This document shows positions 9,366-18,274 of a stretch of DNA of 64,000 bases, piece after piece (position 1 is the stretch's first letter; every line of letters begins with the position of its first letter). The notes under the pieces are model-generated. The model did not search any database, was not told where the DNA came from, and saw only the letters and a program-made list of their open reading frames with translations. Origin of the DNA: Pseudomonas sp. Irchel s3f7 (GTDB taxonomy: Bacteria; Pseudomonadota; Gammaproteobacteria; Pseudomonadales; Pseudomonadaceae). The position numbers were made by a program, and so were the translations under genes. The stretch lies in contig NZ_FYDO01000008.1 in NCBI RefSeq assembly GCF_900187615.1, positions 1 to 64,000 on the forward strand, in the 5' to 3' direction.

Positions 9366-10742
9366 ATGTCGGTACCCCCGCGTGCCGTTCAGCTTAACGA
9401 AGCGAACGCGTTCCTTAAGGAACATCCTGAGGTTCTGTACGTTGACCTTCTGATTGCGGATATGAATGGTGTGGTGCGCGGCAAGCGCATTGAACGCACC
9501 AGCCTCCACAAGGTTTACGAGAAAGGCATCAACCTGCCGGCCTCTTTATTTGCTCTGGATATCAACGGCTCGACGGTGGAAAGCACCGGCCTGGGCCTGG
9601 ACATCGGCGATGCTGACCGAATCTGCTATCCAATCCCCGATACCCTGTGCAACGAGCCATGGCAGAAGCGCCCGACCGCGCAACTGTTGATGACCATGCA
9701 CGAACTCGAAGGCACCCCCTTCTTCGCCGATCCACGTGAAGTGCTGGCCAACGTGGTGCGCAAATTCGACGAAATGGGCCTGACCATCTGCGCCGCGTTC
9801 GAACTGGAGTTCTACCTGATCGACCAGGAGAACGTGAACGGTCGTCCGCAACCGCCTCGCTCGCCGGTTTCCGGCAAACGTCCGCACTCGACACAGGTTT
9901 ACCTGATCGACGACCTCGACGAATACGTCGACTGCCTCCAGGACATTCTGGAAGGCGCAAAAGAGCAAGGCATCCCGGCCGACGCCATCGTCAAGGAAAG
10001 TGCCCCGGCGCAGTTCGAAGTGAACCTGCACCACGTGGCCGATCCGATCAAGGCCTGCGACTACGCGGTCCTGCTCAAGCGCCTGATCAAGAACATCGCC
10101 TACGACCATGAAATGGACACCACCTTCATGGCCAAGCCTTACCCGGGCCAAGCGGGCAATGGTCTGCATGTCCATATCTCGATTCTCGACAAAGATGGCA
10201 AAAACATTTTTGCCAGTGAGGATCCCGAGCAGAACGCCGCACTGCGTCACGCGATCGGCGGTGTGCTCGAGACCCTACCGGCGCAGATGGCTTTCCTCTG
10301 CCCGAACGTCAACTCGTACCGTCGTTTCGGCGCACAGTTCTACGTGCCGAACTCGCCGTGCTGGGGCCTGGACAACCGTACCGTAGCGATTCGCGTACCG
10401 ACCGGCTCTGCCGATGCCGTGCGCATCGAGCATCGCGTGGCCGGCGCCGACGCCAACCCGTACCTGCTGATGGCTTCGGTTCTGGCGGGCGTGCACCACG
10501 GCCTGACCAACAAGATCGAGCCGGGCGCTCCGGTCGAAGGCAACAGCTACGAGCAGAACGAGCAGAGCCTGCCGAACAACCTGCGCGACGCACTGCGCGA
10601 GCTGGACGACAGCGAAGTCATGGCCAAGTACATCGATCCGAAATACATCGATATCTTCGTCGCGTGCAAAGAGAGTGAGCTGGAGGAGTTCGAACACTCC
10701 ATCTCCGACCTTGAGTACAACTGGTACCTGCATACCGTGTAA
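9366..10742 (+). CDS. spuI: Gamma-glutamylpolyamine synthetase SpuI (glutamine synthetase family)
   Basis: Glutamine synthetase-like enzyme, 458 aa, that activates glutamate for ligation to putrescine or related amines in the gamma-glutamylation pathway. The metal-site segment FELEFYL (about 145-151), the NGLHVHIS segment and the NPYLLMASV segment are intact. Divergent from the spu operon, as in P. aeruginosa, and followed by a strong terminator. A putative Hfq/Crc site overlaps its ribosome-binding region. Paralogue of spuB in this window; the exact amine preference cannot be read from sequence. Confidence 0.9.
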   Translation: MSVPPRAVQLNEANAFLKEHPEVLYVDLLIADMNGVVRGKRIERTSLHKVYEKGINLPASLFALDINGSTVESTGLGLDIGDADRICYPIPDTLCNEPWQKRPTAQLLMTMHELEGTPFFADPREVLANVVRKFDEMGLTICAAFELEFYLIDQENVNGRPQPPRSPVSGKRPHSTQVYLIDDLDEYVDCLQDILEGAKEQGIPADAIVKESAPAQFEVNLHHVADPIKACDYAVLLKRLIKNIAYDHEMDTTFMAKPYPGQAGNGLHVHISILDKDGKNIFASEDPEQNAALRHAIGGVLETLPAQMAFLCPNVNSYRRFGAQFYVPNSPCWGLDNRTVAIRVPTGSADAVRIEHRVAGADANPYLLMASVLAGVHHGLTNKIEPGAPVEGNSYEQNEQSLPNNLRDALRELDDSEVMAKYIDPKYIDIFVACKESELEEFEHSISDLEYNWYLHTV

Positions 10743-10753
10743 GCGGTTGCAGT

Positions 10754-10793
10754 AAAAAAACGCCGCCGGCCTCACAGCCGACGGCGTTTTTTT
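10754..10793 (+). terminator. Rho-independent terminator after spuI
   Basis: GC-rich stem CGCCGcCGGC / GCCGaCGGCG with a 6-base loop, preceded by A7 and followed by T7, ending about 50 bases after the spuI stop. Confidence 0.9.
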
Positions 10794-10808
10794 ATGGGTG
10801 CCATCAAA

Positions 10809-10946
10809 CCCTGTGGCGAGGGAGCTTGCTCCCGCTGGAGACCGAAGGACTCGCTTTCATCCGCAGTCGGTTCTGTCAGGCACACCGCATCGGCCGTTTT
10901 GGGGCCGCTTCGCAACCCAACGGGAGCAAGCTCCCTCGCCACAGGG
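10809..10946. repeat. REP doublet (REPIN), GAGGGAGC subtype
   Basis: Inverted arms of the type CTGTGGCGAGGGAGCTTGCT flank a spacer of about 90 bases. The arm sequence differs from the GCGAGC subtype used elsewhere in the window, so this is a second REP class. Confidence 0.82.
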
Positions 10947-11003
10947 GATATGGAACATCTGCCCGCTCTGCGTACAATGCCCGCTGCCCCGCAGGAGACT
11001 CCA

Positions 11004-11642
11004 ATGACACGCGTAGCCAGCCCCCGCAAACCCCGCGCACGCAGCCAGGCCCGGATCGATTCGATACTCGATGCCGCCCGCACGCTGCTGGCCGCCGAGG
11101 GCGTGGCCAGTCTGTCGATCTACAGCGTCGCCGAGCGTGCGGAGATTCCGCCCTCCTCCGTCTACCATTTTTTCGCCAGCGTCCCGGCCTTGCTCGAAGC
11201 GCTGACCGCCGACGTCCACGCGGCATTCCGCGCTTGTCTGCAAGCGCCCATCGACCACCACGCGCTGAGCGGTTGGCGTGACCTGTCGCGGCTGGTGGAA
11301 CAGCGCATGCTGGCGATCTACAGCGAAGACGCCGCCGCCCGCCAACTGATTCTGGCCCAGCACGGCCTGACCGAAGTCACCCAGGCCGACCGCCAGCACG
11401 ACATCGAATTGGGCGACCTGATGCACAAGCTTTTCGACCACCATTTCGAACTGCCGAAGCTTCCGATGGATGTCGACGTATTTGCCCTGGCCATGGAACT
11501 GGGCGACCGCGTCTACGCACGCTCGGTGCAGCAGCACGGGCAGATCACACCGCGTATGGCCGAGGAAGCGATGCGCGTGTTTGATGCCTATCTCGGGTTG
11601 TACCTGCCACCGTTCCTGCCCAAGCGCAGCCTCGGCGACTGA
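11004..11642 (+). CDS. TetR/AcrR-family transcriptional regulator
   Basis: DNA-binding regulator, 212 aa from ATG 11004, chosen because AGGAG lies 7 bases upstream; the frame is open to 10794 but that part overlaps the REPIN. The N-terminal helix-turn-helix is clear (ILDAARTLLAAEG ... SVYHFFAS, about 15-60) and the C-terminal 150 residues form the ligand/dimer domain. It follows spuI on the same strand but after a terminator and REPIN, so it has its own promoter. In P. aeruginosa a TetR gene (aguR) also lies near spuI, controlling agmatine genes absent here; whether this is its orthologue is open. Confidence 0.85.
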   Translation: MTRVASPRKPRARSQARIDSILDAARTLLAAEGVASLSIYSVAERAEIPPSSVYHFFASVPALLEALTADVHAAFRACLQAPIDHHALSGWRDLSRLVEQRMLAIYSEDAAARQLILAQHGLTEVTQADRQHDIELGDLMHKLFDHHFELPKLPMDVDVFALAMELGDRVYARSVQQHGQITPRMAEEAMRVFDAYLGLYLPPFLPKRSLGD

Positions 11643-11646
11643 TGTT

Positions 11647-12264
11647 TCAAACCTCTTCGCAATCGTAGAGCGCCAGGCGTCTGATCACTGTTCCCGGTCG
11701 CAGCAACCCGCCCGGCGCGACCACCGCGTTGGCACCGAGTCGCGCGCCGTCGCCCAACAGTGCACCGAACTTTTCGCACCCGGTCGACACCAGTCCATCA
11801 CCGATCCGCACGTTCACGGTTTTGTCCGCACGCTCGTTGCGATAGTTGGCAATGAGGCTGCCCGCCTCCAGATTGACCCCGGCGCCCAGCACCGAATCAC
11901 CGACAAAATTGAAGTGAGCGAGCTTGCTGCCGGCAAACACGAAAGACGATTTGAGTTCGGCACCGGGGCCGATGATGCAGTGCTCATCCAGCCAACACCC
12001 CCCACGCAGGTAAGCACCGGCGGCGATGAAACAGTCAGGGCCGATGATCAACGGCCCCTTGAGGATCGCCCCCTCTTCGACCTGCGCAGTGCGGTGGACG
12101 GCAATGTCGCCCGAGACTTGGTAATGCTCATCCGGCAACTGTCGTAGCAACTCACGCACACGCTCGGGTGCATCGCTCACCAGCGCCCAGGGCGTTAAGT
12201 CTGCCCACGGGGCCAGTGCTGACTGGGTCACGCCATGAATGTAATCCGAAATCCTGACTGTCAC
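11647..12264 (-). CDS. Left-handed beta-helix (hexapeptide repeat) acyltransferase-like protein
   Basis: 205 aa from GTG 12264, chosen because AAGGAG lies 6 bases upstream; a longer TTG frame to 12324 would start inside the neighbouring terminator. From about residue 55 the sequence is a chain of hexapeptide repeats (VEEGAI, IIGPDC, IIGPGA, LGAGVN, IGDGLV, LGDGAR, LGANAVV), the LpxA/GlmU C-terminal fold. Such proteins transfer acyl groups, often from acetyl-CoA, to sugars or nucleotide sugars. No nucleotidyltransferase domain is present. Substrate unknown. Convergent with the TetR gene, ending 4 bases after it. Confidence 0.75.
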   Translation of the reverse strand: MTVRISDYIHGVTQSALAPWADLTPWALVSDAPERVRELLRQLPDEHYQVSGDIAVHRTAQVEEGAILKGPLIIGPDCFIAAGAYLRGGCWLDEHCIIGPGAELKSSFVFAGSKLAHFNFVGDSVLGAGVNLEAGSLIANYRNERADKTVNVRIGDGLVSTGCEKFGALLGDGARLGANAVVAPGGLLRPGTVIRRLALYDCEEV

Positions 12265-12329
12265 CTTGATCTCCTTTTCGTCGTAAAAATTCACGTCGGA
12301 CTCTACCACCGTCAGCGCAGGCAATAAAA

Positions 12330-12359
12330 AACCCCGAAGGGCTCAAACCCTTCGGGGTT
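12330..12359 (-). terminator. Terminator after ssuF
   Basis: AACCCCGAAGGG / CCCTTCGGGGTT, 12-bp arms around a 6-base loop, followed on the minus strand by a T-run. It ends the ssu operon. Confidence 0.92.
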
Positions 12360-12377
12360 GTTGTTTAAACACACCGC

Positions 12378-12593
12378 TTACAACTTGGCGATCGACACCT
12401 CGGTGGATTTCACGAACGCGATCACTTCACTGCCGACGGCCAGCTCCAGCTCCTTGACCGAACGCGTAGTGATCACCGAAGTGACGATGCCGGACGCCGT
12501 CTGCACGTCGATTTCCGACAGCACGTCGCCGAGGACGATTTCCTTGATGGAGCCTTTGAACTGGTTACGAACGTTGATGGCTTTGATAGTCAT
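12378..12593 (-). CDS. ssuF: Molybdopterin-binding (Mop/TOBE) protein SsuF
   Basis: 71 aa, a single Mop/TOBE domain beginning MTIKAINVRNQFKGSIKEI, the family signature for molybdate/pterin-binding proteins. In P. putida ssuF is the last gene of ssuEADCBF and is needed for sulfonate or sulfate-ester use in a way that is not well understood. The same position here, 33 bases after ssuB and before a terminator, supports the name. Confidence 0.9.
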   Translation of the reverse strand: MTIKAINVRNQFKGSIKEIVLGDVLSEIDVQTASGIVTSVITTRSVKELELAVGSEVIAFVKSTEVSIAKL

Positions 12594-12626
12594 GATGTTG
12601 ATTCCTGTCGTGGGATAAGACTTGAG

Positions 12627-13433
12627 TTATTGAGCCCAACGCAATTGCGTGGGCAAGGGTGAAACAGGTTCCGGTTCCGGCGGCTGGCCGGGCAGCGCCA
12701 GCACGCGATTGAGTACTTCGGTTTCCAGCGCCGCCAGCCGATGGGAGCCGCGCACCCGAGGGCGCGGCAGTTCCACGTGCAGGTCGAGTCCGACTTCGCC
12801 GTCTTCGATCAGGATCACCCGATCGGCAATTGCCACCGCTTCACTGACGTCATGGGTGACCAGCAACACCGTGAAGCCGTGCTGTTGCCAGAGCCGTTCG
12901 ATCAGTTGCTGCATTTCAATTCGAGTCAGGGCATCCAGCGCACCCAACGGTTCGTCGAGCAACAGCAAGCGCGGCTGATGAATCAGTGCACGAGCCAATG
13001 CCACGCGTTGTTTCTGTCCACCAGACAACGCGGCCGGCCACTCGTGGGCGCGATCAGCCAGACCGACCGCTTCCAGGGCTTGCAGCGCTTGCGGTTTCCA
13101 GTTGCCCTTGAGGCCGAGGCCAACGTTGTCGATGATCTTTTTCCACGGCAGCAACCGCGCTTCCTGGAACATCAGCCGCGTGTCTTCCTGCGCCTCACTG
13201 AGCGGCGCGGCACCGGCGAGCAACTCGCCACCCGTGGGCTGATCGAGCCCGGCGAGCAAGCGCAGCAAGGTACTTTTGCCGCAACCGCTACGCCCCACCA
13301 CGGCGACAAACTGGCCGGCCGGTATGTGCAGGTCGATCTCGCGCAACACCTGCCGCGCACCAAAGGTTTTTTGCAGCTTGCGCACCGCCAGCGGAATCCC
13401 GCGCAGCAGTCGCGGAGGTTGTTGAGCCGTCAT
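12627..13433 (-). CDS. ssuB: Alkanesulfonate ABC transporter ATP-binding protein SsuB
   Basis: 268 aa cytoplasmic ATPase. Walker [10 protein letters not shown] (47-55), signature LSGGQ (136-140) and Walker B LLLLDEP (156-162) are intact. The C-terminal tail is proline-rich ([14 protein letters not shown]) and likely disordered, as in other Pseudomonas SsuB. Overlaps ssuC by 4 bases, suggesting coupled translation. Confidence 0.93.
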   Translation of the reverse strand: MTAQQPPRLLRGIPLAVRKLQKTFGARQVLREIDLHIPAGQFVAVVGRSGCGKSTLLRLLAGLDQPTGGELLAGAAPLSEAQEDTRLMFQEARLLPWKKIIDNVGLGLKGNWKPQALQALEAVGLADRAHEWPAALSGGQKQRVALARALIHQPRLLLLDEPLGALDALTRIEMQQLIERLWQQHGFTVLLVTHDVSEAVAIADRVILIEDGEVGLDLHVELPRPRVRGSHRLAALETEVLNRVLALPGQPPEPEPVSPLPTQLRWAQ

Positions 13434-14212
13434 GCCGCACCTCCCTTGGCAACCTGATACGCCGGGTGCCAGCGCAGCCAGACACGTTCAAGTCCACGGG
13501 CCGCGAGGTCGGCCAATTTGCCGAGCACCGCGTACAACAGAATCGCCAGCACCACCACGTCGGTCTGCAAGAACTCCCGGGCATTCATCGCCAGATAGCC
13601 GATGCCGGAGCTGGCGGAAATGGTTTCCGCGACGATCAACGTCAACCACATGAAGCCCAGGGCGAAACGCACGCCCACCAGAATCGAAGGCAACGCCCCC
13701 GGCAGAATCACTTGCCGGAACAGACTGAAACCGGACAGGCCATAACTGCGCGCCATCTCCACCAGCGCCGGATCGACGTTGCGGATGCCGTGATAGGTGT
13801 TGAGGTAAATCGGAAACAACGTGCCCAGCGCCACCAGGAAAATCTTTGCCGACTCATCGATGCCGAACCACAGGATCACCAGCGGAATCAGCGCCAGGTG
13901 CGGCACGTTACGGATCATTTGCACCGAACTGTCGAGCAAGCGTTCGCCCCACTTCGACAACCCGGTGATGAACCCCAGTACCAGGCCGATACCGCCACCG
14001 ATGGTGAATCCCAGGGCCGCACGCCAGCCGCTGATGGCCAGGTGCGTCCAGATTTCGCCGCTGCTGACCAGACTTACGCCGGCCTCGATCACGGCGATGG
14101 GCGCCGGCAGAATCCGTGTCGACAACCAGCCTGCCGACACCGACAACTGCCACACCGCCAGCAACAACACCGGCAACGCCCATGGCGCGAGGCTGTGGAT
14201 GAATTTGTTCAT
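13430..14212 (-). CDS. ssuC: Alkanesulfonate ABC transporter permease SsuC
   Basis: 260 aa inner-membrane permease of the SsuC/TauC/NrtB group with about six hydrophobic segments and an EAA-type loop ([21 protein letters not shown] region). It carries sulfonates bound by SsuA into the cytoplasm using SsuB. It starts 8 bases after the ssuD stop and overlaps ssuB by 4 bases. Confidence 0.92.
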   Translation of the reverse strand: MNKFIHSLAPWALPVLLLAVWQLSVSAGWLSTRILPAPIAVIEAGVSLVSSGEIWTHLAISGWRAALGFTIGGGIGLVLGFITGLSKWGERLLDSSVQMIRNVPHLALIPLVILWFGIDESAKIFLVALGTLFPIYLNTYHGIRNVDPALVEMARSYGLSGFSLFRQVILPGALPSILVGVRFALGFMWLTLIVAETISASSGIGYLAMNAREFLQTDVVVLAILLYAVLGKLADLAARGLERVWLRWHPAYQVAKGGAA

Positions 14213-14220
14213 GGCGCGCC

Positions 14221-15369
14221 TCAGCTCTGGGACGCGGCTTTGGGAAGAATGTCGTTGGCGACCATTTCACCGAACGGGCTGACGTAACCGGCACTTTTCG
14301 GCAACTCGGGGCGCTCGACATCGAGGTGTGGGAACAGCAATTCGGCCACCCGGTACGACTCTTCCAGGTGTGGATAACCGGAGAAAATGAAGGTGTCGAT
14401 GCCGAGGTCCGCGTATTCCTTCACCCGTGCGGCCACGGTCGGACCGTCGCCCACCAGCGCCGTACCGGCACCACCGCGCACCAGGCCGACACCGGCCCAC
14501 AGGTTAGGGCTGACTTCCAGGTTGTCGCGACTTCCGCCATGCAGCGCAGCCATGCGTTGCTGGCCGACCGAATCGAAACGCGCCAGCGATGCCTGGGCAC
14601 GGGCGATGGTCTCGTTGTCCAGATGCGAGATCAATTTGTCCGCCGCTTGCCAGGCTTCGGCGTTGGTTTCACGCACGATCACATGCAGACGAATGCCGAA
14701 GCGTACGGTGCGACCAAGCTTGGCGGCTTTGGCACGAACCTGTTCGATCTTCTCGGCAACGGCGGCCGGAGGCTCACCCCAGGTCAACACCATTTCCACT
14801 TGCTCGGCGGCCAGGTCTTGCGCAGCTTCCGAAGACCCGCCGAAGTACAACGGCGGACGTGGTTGCTGGATCGGCGGATAGAGCAATTTCGCGCCCTTCA
14901 CACTGATGTGCTGGCCGTCATAATCGACCGTTTCGCCTTCCAGCACGCGGCGCCAGATGCGGGTGAATTCCACCGAGGCCTGATAACGCTCCTCGTGGCT
15001 GAGGAACAGACCGTCGCCGGCCAACTCTTCTGGATCACCGCCAGTGACCAGGTTGAACAGCGCGCGCCCACCGGACAGACGATCCAGCGTCGCCGCCTGC
15101 CGCGCGGCTACCGTCGGGGAAATGATCCCGGGGCGCAGGGCGACAAGAAACTTCAGACGCTGGGTCACCGGAATCAGCGACGCCGCCACCAGCCACGAGT
15201 CTTCGCAGGAGCGACCGGTCGGAATCAGCACACCGCCGAAGCCCAGACGATCCGCCGCTTGCGCGACCTGTTGCAGATAACCGTGGTCAACGGCGCGAGC
15301 GCCTTCGGCGGTGCCAAGGTAATGGCCGTCGCCGTGTGTAGGCAGGAACCAGAAGATATTGAGGCTCAT
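14221..15369 (-). CDS. ssuD: FMNH2-dependent alkanesulfonate monooxygenase SsuD
   Basis: 382 aa flavin-dependent monooxygenase of the bacterial luciferase-like TIM-barrel family, starting [18 protein letters not shown], which is characteristic of SsuD. It uses FMNH2 from SsuE and oxygen to split C1 and longer alkanesulfonates into an aldehyde and sulfite. Length equals the usual SsuD (about 380). Located between ssuA (25-base gap) and ssuC in the classical order. Confidence 0.95.
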   Translation of the reverse strand: MSLNIFWFLPTHGDGHYLGTAEGARAVDHGYLQQVAQAADRLGFGGVLIPTGRSCEDSWLVAASLIPVTQRLKFLVALRPGIISPTVAARQAATLDRLSGGRALFNLVTGGDPEELAGDGLFLSHEERYQASVEFTRIWRRVLEGETVDYDGQHISVKGAKLLYPPIQQPRPPLYFGGSSEAAQDLAAEQVEMVLTWGEPPAAVAEKIEQVRAKAAKLGRTVRFGIRLHVIVRETNAEAWQAADKLISHLDNETIARAQASLARFDSVGQQRMAALHGGSRDNLEVSPNLWAGVGLVRGGAGTALVGDGPTVAARVKEYADLGIDTFIFSGYPHLEESYRVAELLFPHLDVERPELPKSAGYVSPFGEMVANDILPKAASQS

Positions 15370-15394
15370 GGAGTGGTCTCCTTGGGGAATCGAA

Positions 15395-16360
15395 TTATTG
15401 GGCTTTGGCGAGAGCGGCCGGCGGCGTCCAGATCACGTCTTTGATGCTCAGCGGCTTGGGAATCAGCTTGAGCTGATAGAAGCTGTCGGCGATTTTCTGC
15501 TGCGCGGCAACCACTTCAGGCGTGAGGAACAGCGCGCCGTAACCCTGGCGTTTCACCGAGGTCAGGGTGATGTCTGTCGGCAGGCCAAGTAGCGGTGAAA
15601 CCTGAGCCGTCACGTCCTGTGGATTGGCTTTGGACCATTCACCCACCGCTCGCACTTCTTCCACGAGGGTCTTGATCACTTCGGGATTCTTCTGCGCATA
15701 CGGTTTGGTGGCGAGGTAGAACTGGTGGTTGTCGACGAGGCCCTGACCATCGCGCAGGGTGCGCGCTTGCAGTTGCTGTTCGGCGGCAGCCTGGTACGGA
15801 TCCCAGATCACCCAAGCGTCGACACTGCCACGCTCGAACGCGGCACGGGCATCGGCTGGCGGCAGGAATACAGTCTGGATGTCGGTGTATTTGAGGCCGG
15901 CGTCTTCCAGCGCACGCACCAGCAGGTAGTGCACGTTGGAGCCTTTATTGAGCACGACTTTCTTGCCCTTGAGGTCCGCCACCGATTTGATCGGCGAGTC
16001 CTTCGGCACCAGCAGCGCTTCGCTGTGCGGCGCGGGCGGTTCGTAGGCGACGTAGAGCAGATCGGCACCGGCCGCTTGAGCGAACACTGGCGGAGTTTCG
16101 CCGGTCACACCGAAATCGATGGAGCCGACGTTCAAGCCTTCAAGCAGTTGCGGGCCACCGGGGAATTCAGTCCATTGCACGTCCACGCCTTGGGCAGCGA
16201 GGCGTTTTTCCAGGGTGCCTTTGGCTTTGAGCAGCACCAGGGTGCCGTATTTCTGATAGCCGATTCGAAGTGTCTCGGCCTGAGCTTGAGTAATGGCGCC
16301 GAAGGTGACAGCCGCAGCAAACAGAGCGACCAGACCACGACGCAAAATGACAGGGCGCAT
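15395..16360 (-). CDS. ssuA: Periplasmic alkanesulfonate-binding protein SsuA
   Basis: 321 aa receptor with a signal peptide cut after AQA (about residue 28) and the mature start [11 protein letters not shown] typical of sulfonate/nitrate-binding family members. The [16 protein letters not shown] segment is the usual SsuA ligand-lobe motif. AGGAGA precedes the ATG by about 6 bases. A 91-base gap separates it from ssuE. Confidence 0.93.
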   Translation of the reverse strand: MRPVILRRGLVALFAAAVTFGAITQAQAETLRIGYQKYGTLVLLKAKGTLEKRLAAQGVDVQWTEFPGGPQLLEGLNVGSIDFGVTGETPPVFAQAAGADLLYVAYEPPAPHSEALLVPKDSPIKSVADLKGKKVVLNKGSNVHYLLVRALEDAGLKYTDIQTVFLPPADARAAFERGSVDAWVIWDPYQAAAEQQLQARTLRDGQGLVDNHQFYLATKPYAQKNPEVIKTLVEEVRAVGEWSKANPQDVTAQVSPLLGLPTDITLTSVKRQGYGALFLTPEVVAAQQKIADSFYQLKLIPKPLSIKDVIWTPPAALAKAQ

Positions 16361-16451
16361 GGCGCTCTCCTTATTTGCAGTTGGGTTGTGGCTGCACCTG
16401 CTTGCCCGTTAGCGGGCGAGTAAGGCCAGTACTTCAATTTTTCGGTGGGAC

Positions 16452-17045
16452 TTAAATGCTCCAGCGAGCACTCAACAAACGTTCATTCAACAGGTTCGGA
16501 TCGAGCGGCTTGGGCCGTCTCGCCATCGCGCTGAAAAACAGCTCCAGCGATTCATTCAGTCGTTGTTCCAACTCCGGCGCCAACTGCGCCAGCGCGTTGC
16601 CTTCGCCGTAAGCAATCTGGCTGTCGACAGCGAAAATCCCTTGCAGCAACTCCTGAGCCTTCAAGGCCGACAGCACCGGTTTGAGCGCGTAATCCACCGC
16701 CAGCATGTGGGCGATACTGCCGCCAGTGGCTATTGGCAGAACTACTTTGTGGCTCAGGCCGCGCTCGGGCAGCAGGTCCAGCACGACTTTCAATGCGCCG
16801 GAAAAAGAGGCCTTGTAAACCGGTGTCGCAATCAGCAAACCATCGGCGTTTTCAATCTGTTGCAGCAGGTCGATGATCTTGGGGCTGTCGAAGCGTGCGT
16901 GGAGCAAGTCTTCGGCCGGGAAGTCCCGTACCTGGTAACTCACCACCTCGACACCCTGCGTTTGTAACCATTGCCGGGAGCGATCCAGCAGCACCCCGGA
17001 ACGGGAGCGTTGGCTGGGACTGCCACCGAGTGAGACGACCAACAT
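16452..17045 (-). CDS. ssuE: NAD(P)H-dependent FMN reductase SsuE
   Basis: 197 aa flavodoxin-like reductase with the FMN-phosphate loop [13 protein letters not shown] at 5-17. It supplies FMNH2 to SsuD. First gene of the ssuEADCBF operon. The upstream region carries an AT-rich palindrome (17119-17138) that could be a regulator site. Confidence 0.93.
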   Translation of the reverse strand: MLVVSLGGSPSQRSRSGVLLDRSRQWLQTQGVEVVSYQVRDFPAEDLLHARFDSPKIIDLLQQIENADGLLIATPVYKASFSGALKVVLDLLPERGLSHKVVLPIATGGSIAHMLAVDYALKPVLSALKAQELLQGIFAVDSQIAYGEGNALAQLAPELEQRLNESLELFFSAMARRPKPLDPNLLNERLLSARWSI

Positions 17046-17118
17046 TCGGACGATTCCTTGAGCGGTGCTGGCGATTCGCGGCTTGCGATCTCGCTTCGAT
17101 GGAGTGACCTTAACAGGT

Positions 17119-17138
17119 GATTTATATATCTATAAATC
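17119..17138. promoter_or_regulatory. AT-rich palindrome upstream of ssuE
   Basis: GATTTATA and TATAAATC are perfect 8-bp arms around TATC, 74 bases upstream of ssuE. A related palindrome lies upstream of lsfA (18046-18063). LysR-type sulfur regulators such as CysB bind AT-rich sites, but the match to a defined consensus was not made. Confidence 0.5.
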
Positions 17139-17254
17139 ATATTTATTCATTTGGTTATGCGTTATGGAAATATACAAACCGTTTTCTTCCAGGCAAAAAA
17201 ACAGGCCGTCGAAACGGCCTGAAATCCCCTGCTTAGAGAGCATCCGAACACATA

Positions 17255-17335
17255 CCTGCAGGCGCTGGCTTGCCGGCGATAGCGGTGTGCCTGAAGCACC
17301 ACGTCGCCTGGTTCGCCGGCAAGCCAGCGCCTACA
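17255..17335. repeat. REP doublet (REPIN), GGCGCTGGCTTGCCGGCGA subtype
   Basis: Inverted arms (GCGCTGGCTTGCCGGCGA and its inverse) around a short spacer, ending 8 bases beyond the lsfA stop. It may also help end lsfA transcription. Confidence 0.85.
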
Positions 17336-17342
17336 AAAGCAA

Positions 17343-17981
17343 TTAGCGGTTGGGCTGCGGCGTCAGGCGCAGGTACGGTTTCACCGCACGGTAGCCCTTG
17401 GGAAAGCGCCGTTTGATTTCCGCTTCATCCTTGAGCGACGGCACGATCACCACGTCATCACCGTCCTGCCAGTTGGCCGGGGTGGCCACCTTGTAGTTAT
17501 CGGTGAGTTGCAGCGAGTCGATCACCCGCAGGATCTCGTTGAAGTTGCGGCCAGTGCTCGCCGGGTAAGTGATGGTCAACCGAACCTTCTTGTTCGGGTC
17601 GATGACGAACAGCGAGCGCACCGTCAGGGTGTCGTTGGCGTTGGGATGGATCAGGTCGTAGAGGTCCGAGACTTTGCGGTCGGCATCGTCGAGGATCGGG
17701 AAGTTGACCACCGTGCTTTGGGTTTCATTGATGTCTTCGATCCACTTGTGATGCGACTCCACCGAGTCCACGGACAAGGCGATGGCCTTGACGCCGCGCT
17801 GGGCGAATTCGTCCTTGAGCCTGGCGGTGAGGCCCAACTCGGTGGTGCACACCGGTGTGAAATCCGCCGGATGGGAAAACAGCACGCCCCAGCTATCGCC
17901 CAGCCACTGGTGGAAACGGATGGTGCCGGCGCTGGAGTTCTGTTCGAAGTCGGGGGCGATGTCGCCGAGTCTGAGGCTCAT
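17343..17981 (-). CDS. lsfA: 1-Cys peroxiredoxin LsfA
   Basis: 212 aa Prx6-type peroxiredoxin. The peroxidatic cysteine is Cys45 in HPADFTPVCTTELG; there is no other cysteine in the protein, so it is a true 1-Cys enzyme needing an outside reductant. LsfA is known in Pseudomonas as a protein induced by sulfate starvation and needed for oxidant resistance, and it sits next to ssu genes as here. An AT-rich palindrome in its upstream region resembles the one before ssuE. Confidence 0.94.
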   Translation of the reverse strand: MSLRLGDIAPDFEQNSSAGTIRFHQWLGDSWGVLFSHPADFTPVCTTELGLTARLKDEFAQRGVKAIALSVDSVESHHKWIEDINETQSTVVNFPILDDADRKVSDLYDLIHPNANDTLTVRSLFVIDPNKKVRLTITYPASTGRNFNEILRVIDSLQLTDNYKVATPANWQDGDDVVIVPSLKDEAEIKRRFPKGYRAVKPYLRLTPQPNR

Positions 17982-18045
17982 GGTGCTGCTCCTTGTGAGT
18001 GCTTGATGAGCTCAACTGTGCCTGTGTTTTTTAACTATTAAAAAG

Positions 18046-18063
18046 AATAAATATCGATTTATT
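18046..18063. promoter_or_regulatory. AT-rich palindrome upstream of lsfA
   Basis: AATAAAT and ATTTATT are 7-bp arms around ATCG, 65 bases upstream of lsfA. It shares the TTTAT/ATAAA arm composition and 4-base spacer with the palindrome before ssuE. The rest of 17982-18212 has no supportable gene. Confidence 0.45.
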
Positions 18064-18212
18064 TAGATCGTAATTGAATATTAAAAATCTGTTCACTGGA
18101 CGTCCTCAAGCATCACGCCCACCATCGTCGCCAAGGTTCGAGAAGGCCTTGAGTTGCTGCAAAGAGGGGAACTTCATGGCGTGTTTACGGGGGTGAACCG
18201 CCTTGAGAAAGC

Positions 18213-18252
18213 AAAAGCCCCGCCCGGCGTGATGCCGGGCGGGGCTTTTTTT
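18213..18252 (-). terminator. Terminator after the first OprD-type porin
   Basis: Strong stem AAGCCCCGCCCGGC / GCCGGGCGGGGCTT with a 5- to 6-base loop, flanked by A4 and T7, so it can work in both directions. It lies 23 bases past the porin stop. Confidence 0.92.
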
Positions 18253-18274
18253 CGTCTCGGTTACGCGAGCGCTG

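Noticed and set aside
12265..12324. Upstream TTG start for the hexapeptide-repeat protein
   Set aside because: It begins beside the ssuF terminator without a ribosome-binding site, while the GTG at 12264 has AAGGAG at good spacing.
18112..18212. Open plus-strand stretch (TIVAKVREGLELLQRGELHG...) between lsfA and the first porin
   Set aside because: It has no start codon or ribosome-binding site, runs into the terminator, and matches no family I can name; it may be a relic but cannot be supported.
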